A DNA stretch of 64,000 nucleotides from Longispora albida DSM 44784 (GTDB lineage Bacteria > Actinomycetota > Actinomycetes > Mycobacteriales > Micromonosporaceae), in contig NZ_KB903815.1 in the NCBI RefSeq assembly GCF_000379825.1, forward strand, positions 26,809-90,808, in the 5' to 3' direction. Of the stretch, positions 58,801-64,000 are shown in pieces. The notes beneath the pieces were generated by a model. It was not told the origin of the DNA. It made no database searches and saw only the letters and a program-made list of their open reading frames with translations. Every line of letters starts with the position of its first letter. Positions within the stretch are counted from its first letter, which is position 1. The position numbers were made by a program, and so were the translations under genes.

Positions 58801-60348
58801 ATGGATCTGTCGCCGAGCTCACACGTCGACACCTTCGCCCGCGATCACCTCCCCCCGGCTGATCAATGGCCTGAGCTGCTTCTCCTGGACTACCCCGACC
58901 GGCTGAACTGCGCCGTCGAGCTGCTGGACCTGGCCCAGGACCTGAGCGCGCCGTGCCTGATCAGCAACGGCGAGACCTGGTCGTACGGCGACCTGCTGGC
59001 GCACGCCAACCAGATCGCCCGCGTGCTGACCGAGGACCACGGCCTGGTGTCCGGCAACCGGGTGCTGCTGCGCGCCCCGAACAACGCCTGGCTGGTGGCC
59101 TGCTGGTTCGCGGTGCTCAAGGCCGGCGGCGTCGTGGTCACCACCATGCCGCTGCTCCGCGACCACGAGCTTGAAGTCATCGACGAGATAGCGTCGATCA
59201 ATCTGTCCCTGGTGGACGACCGGTTCGCCTGCCAGCTCCAGCCCCAGGTCACGTTCTCCGAGCTGCGCAAGGCGGCGGAGAGCAAACCTGCCACGTTCAG
59301 CAATGTGGACACTGCTGCCGACGACGTGGCCCTGCTCGCCTTCACATCCGGTACCACGGGGCGGCCCAAGGCGACCATGCACTTCCACCGGGACGTGCTG
59401 GCCAACGCCGACACGTTCTCGGCTCAGGTGCTCAGGCCGGACGCCACCGACGTGTTCGCCGGCTCGCCGCCGCTCGGGTTCACGTTCGGGCTCGGCGGTC
59501 TCGTGGTGTTCCCGATGCGCGTGGGTGCCTCTTCGGTACTGCTGGAGAAGGGCACCCCGGACATCCTGCTACCGGCCCTCGTCGAGCACAACGTGACGGT
59601 GCTGTTCACCGCGCCCACGGCGTACCGGGCCATGCTGCCGCTGCTCCCGCCCGAAGGCCTCAGGCTGCGGCGCTGCGTGTCGGCCGGCGAGCCGCTGCCC
59701 CGGTCCACCTGGGACGCCTGGCTGGCCGCGACCGGGATCAGGCTGATCGACGGGATCGGCGCGACCGAGCTGCTGCACATCTTCATCTCGGCAGCCGACG
59801 ACGACATCCGGCCCGGGTCGACGGGCAAGCCGGTACCCGGCTACGTCGCGACGGTCCTCGGCGACGACGGCCAGCCCGTGCCGCCCGGCGTGATCGGGCG
59901 GCTCGCGGTGAAGGGGCCGACCGGCTGCCGGTACCTCGCCGACGAGCGCCAGCAGGTCTACGTCCAGGACGGCTGGAACCTGACCGGCGACACGTACGCG
60001 CAGGACGAGGACGGCTACTTCTGGTACCAGGCCCGCAGCGACGACATGATCATCTCGGCCGGCTTCAACATCGCGCCGCCCGAGGTGGAATGGGCACTGC
60101 TCAAGCACCCGGAGGTCGTGGAGTGCGCCGTCGTCGGCCAGCCCGACGCGGAGCGGACGATGGTCGTGGCGGCGTACGTCGTCCTCGCCGCCGGGGTGAC
60201 CGGTGACGAGGGCAAGGCCGCCGAACTCCAGGAACACTGCCGGCGGGAGATCGCGCCGTACAAGATGCCGAGGGTGGTCGAGTTCGTGGCGGCCCTGCCC
60301 CGCACCTCCACCGGCAAGGTCCAGCGCTACATGCTCCGCAACACCTAG
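58801..60348 (+). CDS. AMP-forming acyl/aryl-CoA ligase (benzoate-CoA ligase-like)
   Basis: 515 residues. AMP-binding motifs are LLAFTSGTTGRPKATMH, GIGATE, and YFWYQARSDDMIISAGFNI; the catalytic lysine region reads TSTGKVQRY. The overall layout resembles benzoate/2-aminobenzoate-CoA ligases, consistent with the divergent PaaX repressor. It activates a carboxylic acid to its CoA ester with ATP. TTGACT (58767) and TACTTC (58791) make a plausible promoter whose start point would fall at the ATG, suggesting a leaderless mRNA. No other catabolic genes adjoin it. Confidence 0.85.
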   Translation: MDLSPSSHVDTFARDHLPPADQWPELLLLDYPDRLNCAVELLDLAQDLSAPCLISNGETWSYGDLLAHANQIARVLTEDHGLVSGNRVLLRAPNNAWLVACWFAVLKAGGVVVTTMPLLRDHELEVIDEIASINLSLVDDRFACQLQPQVTFSELRKAAESKPATFSNVDTAADDVALLAFTSGTTGRPKATMHFHRDVLANADTFSAQVLRPDATDVFAGSPPLGFTFGLGGLVVFPMRVGASSVLLEKGTPDILLPALVEHNVTVLFTAPTAYRAMLPLLPPEGLRLRRCVSAGEPLPRSTWDAWLAATGIRLIDGIGATELLHIFISAADDDIRPGSTGKPVPGYVATVLGDDGQPVPPGVIGRLAVKGPTGCRYLADERQQVYVQDGWNLTGDTYAQDEDGYFWYQARSDDMIISAGFNIAPPEVEWALLKHPEVVECAVVGQPDAERTMVVAAYVVLAAGVTGDEGKAAELQEHCRREIAPYKMPRVVEFVAALPRTSTGKVQRYMLRNT

Positions 60349-61241
60349 AACTCCTTGACGCACACCCACTGCTCGGCGACCGGTTCGTAGCCGAGCCAGC
60401 GGTTCACGGCGAGCATCGGCGCGTTCTCCTTGTCGTTGCCCGTGTACGCGGCCGTGATCCCTGCGGCGGCAGCCCGGTGCAGCGCCTCGGCCTTGACCAG
60501 CTTGGCGAGGCCGAGGCCGCGGTACTCCGGCCGGGTGCCCGTCATGCCCGACCAGCTCCGTGCGTTCGCGAGGTCGGCCTCGACCAGGGTGTACGCGGCC
60601 GGAACCCCGTCGACCAGCGCGGCGACGCCCACCTCGTGCAGCAGATCCGGGTTGTCCCAGACGGCGGGCAGCCACTCCGCGAACGGCCTGGTGGTCGCCG
60701 GCCCGACGGAGGGCATGTCCACGACCGCGGTGGCTTCGATCGTGTGGATCGCCTCCGGCCCGGCCTCGGCCAGGCTGACCAGCGTCACGCCCGGCCGGGG
60801 CTCGGGGACGGCCGGCACCGCCCGGGGGTCCACCATCGACACGGAGGCCGGCCGGGTCGTCTCGTACCCGCGCCGGCTGGCCCAGCCCTGGGCTTCGGCC
60901 ATCGCCCAGGCCGTCACCTCGCGGCCGCCGATCGAGCGCATGTGCTCCTCAGCGGCCGCCAGCAGTGCGGAGCCGATGCCCTGCCCGGTGTGGCCGGGGT
61001 GCACGGCCAGCACCATCGCGCACCGGCCGGGTTCCGTGCCGAACGGGCTGAACCCGGCCTGCGCCACCCCGGCGACCTCGCCACCGGCCTCGGCGACCAG
61101 GTAACGGGAGCGCAGCCGGGCCGGCCGCGACTCGTACCTCCGGAGCAGGCCACCGGGAGTGGTGAGCGGGACGATCATCGCGGCTGACCGGACCCGGGCG
61201 ATACCCGGCATGTCGTCCACTGTGGCTTCCCGGATCAGCAT
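60345..61241 (-). CDS. Double-GNAT N-acetyltransferase (copy 3)
   Basis: 298 residues with two GNAT halves, as in mycothiol synthase. The first acetyl-CoA loop is HPGHTGQGIGSALL (around residue 83), the second is RPEYRGLGLAKLV (around 240), followed by YTGNDKENAPMLAVNRWLGY, a strong second-domain signature. Substrate unknown. The last of three similar tandem genes; GGGGAG precedes its ATG. Its stop overlaps that of the convergent CoA ligase by four bases. Confidence 0.85.
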   Translation of the reverse strand: MLIREATVDDMPGIARVRSAAMIVPLTTPGGLLRRYESRPARLRSRYLVAEAGGEVAGVAQAGFSPFGTEPGRCAMVLAVHPGHTGQGIGSALLAAAEEHMRSIGGREVTAWAMAEAQGWASRRGYETTRPASVSMVDPRAVPAVPEPRPGVTLVSLAEAGPEAIHTIEATAVVDMPSVGPATTRPFAEWLPAVWDNPDLLHEVGVAALVDGVPAAYTLVEADLANARSWSGMTGTRPEYRGLGLAKLVKAEALHRAAAAGITAAYTGNDKENAPMLAVNRWLGYEPVAEQWVCVKEF

Positions 61242-61259
61242 CGCGCCGCTCCCCTGGTG

Positions 61260-62171
61260 TCAGAGCTCCTTCACGCACGACCACTGGGTGGCGACCACCT
61301 GGTAGCCCAGCCAGTCGTTGATCGCGAGCATCGGAGCGTTGGTGTAGTCGTTGCCGGTGTAGGCCGCCGTCACCCCGGCCTCGGCAGCCTTGCGCAGCGA
61401 CACCGACTTCAGGTACTTGGACAGCCCACGGCCACGGTACTCCGGAAGTGTCGCCGTGCCCGAAGCCATCGCCTTGCCCGCAGCCAGGTTCGCCTCGACG
61501 AAAGTGGCTGCCACAGCCCTGCCGCCGGCCATCGCCACCAGGCTGATGTCGAGCTGCATGTCGGGGCTGTTCCAGACCCGGGCCAGGAAGTCCTCATAGG
61601 GCATTCCCTCGTACGGCACGTCCCCGGGCTCGTCGGCGAAAGCCGCGGTGTCGAACGCGTGGGCGGCCTCCGGGCCCAGCTCCCGCAGCGCGATCAGCTC
61701 GACGCCCTCGGGGGCCGGCGGGACGGGCGGCAGGTTCCGCGGGTCGACCCGCGACCAGCGGTCGGAGGACTTCGGCTCGTAGCCGCGCCTGCGCACCCAG
61801 TCGAGCGCCTCCGGCTCGTCGGTCGACCAGCCGCGCATCCGCAGCGGAGCCATGCTCAGCACGTACTCCTCGATCTCCGCGTAGAGCGCGCTGCCCACAC
61901 CCTGCCCCCGGAACTCGGGATGCACGTTGAGCGAGAGCTCCCCGACCGGCTCGGACACCGTCGCGTTCAGGCCACCGGTGGCGAAGCCGAGAATCCGGCC
62001 GTCCTCGCGTACCGCGACGATCCGCCGGGTGCGCGCCTTGGGTGAGGCGGCCACGAACCAGCTCTTCTGCGCCTCGACACTCGCGCACATGTACGGCTGG
62101 ATCGCCTGCCGGATCGTCACCCACTGCTCGACGTCGTCGAGCACGGCCGGGCGGATCACGTAGTCAGTCAT
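61260..62171 (-). CDS. Double-GNAT N-acetyltransferase (copy 2)
   Basis: 303 residues, clear paralogue of both neighbours. Acetyl-CoA loops HPEFRGQGVGSALY and LPEYRGRGLSKYL; the signature YTGNDYTNAPMLAINDWLGY. The two halves are of similar size, so both may bind CoA, though in such proteins one half is often structural. Spaced 18 bases from copy 3 and 27 from copy 1, so the three form one operon. Confidence 0.85.
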   Translation of the reverse strand: MTDYVIRPAVLDDVEQWVTIRQAIQPYMCASVEAQKSWFVAASPKARTRRIVAVREDGRILGFATGGLNATVSEPVGELSLNVHPEFRGQGVGSALYAEIEEYVLSMAPLRMRGWSTDEPEALDWVRRRGYEPKSSDRWSRVDPRNLPPVPPAPEGVELIALRELGPEAAHAFDTAAFADEPGDVPYEGMPYEDFLARVWNSPDMQLDISLVAMAGGRAVAATFVEANLAAGKAMASGTATLPEYRGRGLSKYLKSVSLRKAAEAGVTAAYTGNDYTNAPMLAINDWLGYQVVATQWSCVKEL

Positions 62172-62198
62172 GGGAGTGTCCAGGAGGTGAGAGGGGAC

Positions 62199-63131
62199 CT
62201 AGTAGGTACGCAGGAAGGACCAGTGGGCGTGCGTCGCCCGGTAGCCCAGCCAGGTGTTGACCGCGAGCATCGGCGCGTTGGCGGCGTCGTTCGCGGTGAA
62301 CGCGGCGGTGATGCCCGCGTCACGGGCGGCACGCAGCGAGGCGGACTTCATCAGCTTGGCCAGGCCCCGGCCACGGTAGTCGGGCATCACGGCCGTGCCG
62401 CTGGCCCAGATCCGGTCACCGGCCGGGTCGCCCTCCACGATCGTCAGCGCGGCGGGCGCGCCGCCGACGTACGCGACGTAGCCGAGGTCGCCACGGTTGT
62501 CGGGGTTGTCCCAGAACTTGGCGACCCACTCGTCGTACGGGATGGCGATGCTGGCCATGTCGCCGGGCTCGTCGAGGAAGGCGACGCAGTCCACTTCGTA
62601 CACGACCTCGGGGCCAGCCTCGGCAACCGGGACGAGCGTGACGCCGGCCGGGATCTCCGGCATCGGCGGCAGGTTTGCGAGGTCCACACTGGAGTACGTG
62701 ACGTCGCGGCTCTTCTCGTAGCCACGGGCGGCGGCCCACGCCATGTCGGCTGGCTCGTCCGTCGTCCACGTCTGTACGCGCTTCGCGCCGATCTCCAGCA
62801 GGTGCGCCTCGATCTCGGCGAAGAGCGCCGACCCGAGCCCGAGGCCCCGGAAACGCTTCGCGATCCGCATCCCGGCACCGGCGGCCCCCGCCTCGTCGGT
62901 GAAGGTGTTGAGGGCGCAGCCGCCGAAACCGGCGATCTCGTCGCCCACCGTCACCACGAGCCGCTGCGGCAGCGAGCGCTCCGGCGTCGAGCGGACCTCC
63001 TGGAGGTGGTGGGCGACGCTGTTGGTGAAGTGGGCAACCTCGGCCCGCTTGATGGCGACGATCGCCTCCGCGTCCTCGGGCGTGGCCGGCCGGATGACGA
63101 GATCGGGGCGGTTCAAGGCATCAGAAGTCAC
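62199..63131 (-). CDS. Double-GNAT N-acetyltransferase (copy 1)
   Basis: 310 residues; GTG start at 63131 with ACAGGACGC upstream. The first CoA loop is altered (RIAKRFRGLGLGSALF) and the second is MPDYRGRGLAKLM. The second-domain signature reads FTANDAANAPMLAVNTWLGY. First gene of the tandem triplet. The three differ enough to suggest divergence to different substrates. Confidence 0.85.
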   Translation of the reverse strand: MTSDALNRPDLVIRPATPEDAEAIVAIKRAEVAHFTNSVAHHLQEVRSTPERSLPQRLVVTVGDEIAGFGGCALNTFTDEAGAAGAGMRIAKRFRGLGLGSALFAEIEAHLLEIGAKRVQTWTTDEPADMAWAAARGYEKSRDVTYSSVDLANLPPMPEIPAGVTLVPVAEAGPEVVYEVDCVAFLDEPGDMASIAIPYDEWVAKFWDNPDNRGDLGYVAYVGGAPAALTIVEGDPAGDRIWASGTAVMPDYRGRGLAKLMKSASLRAARDAGITAAFTANDAANAPMLAVNTWLGYRATHAHWSFLRTY

Positions 63132-63180
63132 GCGTCCTGTCTAACAGCCACCGCCACCGATTTTTCGTGATCATCAATTC

Positions 63181-64000
63181 CTAGCGTCGCGACGGGTGGT
63201 CCAGCGCCCCGGCCAGACCAGCGGCGTAGGCCTGCTCGGCCGTGTAGCCGATGCTCGCGGCCGCCTCGTAGTCCCTGCCGAGGTCGGTGTCGAACATCGC
63301 CGGATCGTCGGTGCTGATCGAGCACTGGATCCCGGCTGCTGCGAGCTGGGGCAGCGGGTGCTCGGCGAGGCTGGCGACGACCTTCGTCCGCAGGTTGGAC
63401 ATCGGGCACACGTCGAGGACGAGGCCACGGTCGGCGATCTCCTTCACCAGCGCCGGGTCCTCGACCGCCCGGATGCCGTGCCGGATGCGGTGCGGATCCA
63501 TCTCCAGCGCCTCACGGACCGACTCGGCCCCGGCGCCCTCGCCGGCGTGCGGCACGAAGGCCACGCCGCCGTCCCGCGCGATGTCCACCATCCGCTGGAA
63601 CGGCTTGAGGGACAGCCCCCGCTCCGCCCCGCCGACGCCGATCCCGACGACGCCGAGATCCCGGTACCGGACGCACTGCCGGGCGAACTCCTCGCACAGC
63701 TCCATGTCGCCGATGCCCCGGTGGGTGTCCGGCGTGAAGCGGATGTCCACACCGAACCGTTCCCTGGCCTCCACCGCGCCCTCGGCGTAACCGGTGAACA
63801 TCTCCGCCCACGGCACGCCGCGGATGACCCGCTCACAGGGCGAGAAGATCCCTTCGATGTACTCGGCGCCGAAGCCCGCCGCCTCCTCCGCGTAGTCGAC
63901 GACGACCTGGCGGAAGTCCACGGCGGTCCGCAGGCAGTTCGTGGTCAGGATCCACGTCTGGAGGAAGTGCTCGAAGCTGGTGAACTCGTACAGGCTCGCC
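63181..64000 (-). CDS. Adenosine deaminase-family protein (N-terminus outside window)
   Basis: The last 273 codons are present; the N-terminal HxH zinc motif is beyond the window edge. Visible landmarks are FVPHAGEGAGAESV, HRIRHGI, VCPMSNLRTKVV and SISTDDPAMFDTDL, matching the adenosine deaminase superfamily. Aminofutalosine and guanine-type deaminases share these motifs, so adenosine itself is not certain. It is transcribed towards the GNAT triplet, with 49 bases between. Confidence 0.85.
   Translation of the reverse strand, partial: ASLYEFTSFEHFLQTWILTTNCLRTAVDFRQVVVDYAEEAAGFGAEYIEGIFSPCERVIRGVPWAEMFTGYAEGAVEARERFGVDIRFTPDTHRGIGDMELCEEFARQCVRYRDLGVVGIGVGGAERGLSLKPFQRMVDIARDGGVAFVPHAGEGAGAESVREALEMDPHRIRHGIRAVEDPALVKEIADRGLVLDVCPMSNLRTKVVASLAEHPLPQLAAAGIQCSISTDDPAMFDTDLGRDYEAAASIGYTAEQAYAAGLAGALDHPSRR

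Overview
This window comes from a very GC-rich actinomycete (roughly 70% GC). GTG and TTG starts are common and several genes look leaderless. The core order is PBP tail, GT87 glycosyltransferase, endonuclease IV, rpsF-ssb-rpsR-rplI, molybdopterin genes, then dnaB carrying an intein. This matches what I know of Micromonosporales chromosomes not far from the origin; that placement is by gene order and protein style, not by a search.

Layout. 1-7165: envelope glycosylation genes, endonuclease IV and the S6-SSB-S18-L9 operon with a structured leader and a strong terminator. 7212-17259: molybdenum cofactor genes (moaC, mog/moaB, moeA, moaE), a second GT87 enzyme, two acidic proteins built from 13-residue calcium-loop repeats, a metal-binding zinc-ribbon protein, a DUF4344-like lipoprotein, a serine hydrolase with its ArsR regulator, and a quinone-type reductase. 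17301-20200: dnaB with a class 3 intein, followed upstream by a dense array of DnaA-box-like repeats. 20211-27825: poorly known proteins, two TPR proteins, an XRE regulator, and a degenerate Hsp90-like protein in an operon with a large TPR protein.

27998-54133 is the most coherent block and reads as an N-glycan utilisation locus. Two secreted GH85 endo-beta-N-acetylglucosaminidases would release glycans from glycoproteins. A binding-protein ABC importer without its own ATPase would bring them in. Cytoplasmic GH38 alpha-mannosidase and GH5 (beta-mannosidase-like) would trim them, and a ROK kinase would phosphorylate the freed sugar. A GH18 chitinase sits next to the ROK gene. Four near-identical palindromes (consensus TGRCAACGTTGTCA) lie at the promoters of the GH38 operon, the first GH85 gene, the transporter operon, and between the LacI-family regulator and the GH5 gene. 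They mark one regulon. Two units lie between its parts: an unusual EndoQ-like/UvrD fusion helicase, and a cassette of XRE regulator, PPC-domain protein, two unknown proteins and a methyltransferase.

54355-64000: a TipA-like MerR regulator, a rhomboid-like membrane protein, a TetR regulator, moaD-moaA, a PaaX-like repressor divergent from an acyl-CoA ligase, three tandem double-GNAT acetyltransferases and the C-terminal part of an adenosine deaminase-family protein. I found no rRNA or tRNA gene, CRISPR array or insertion sequence.
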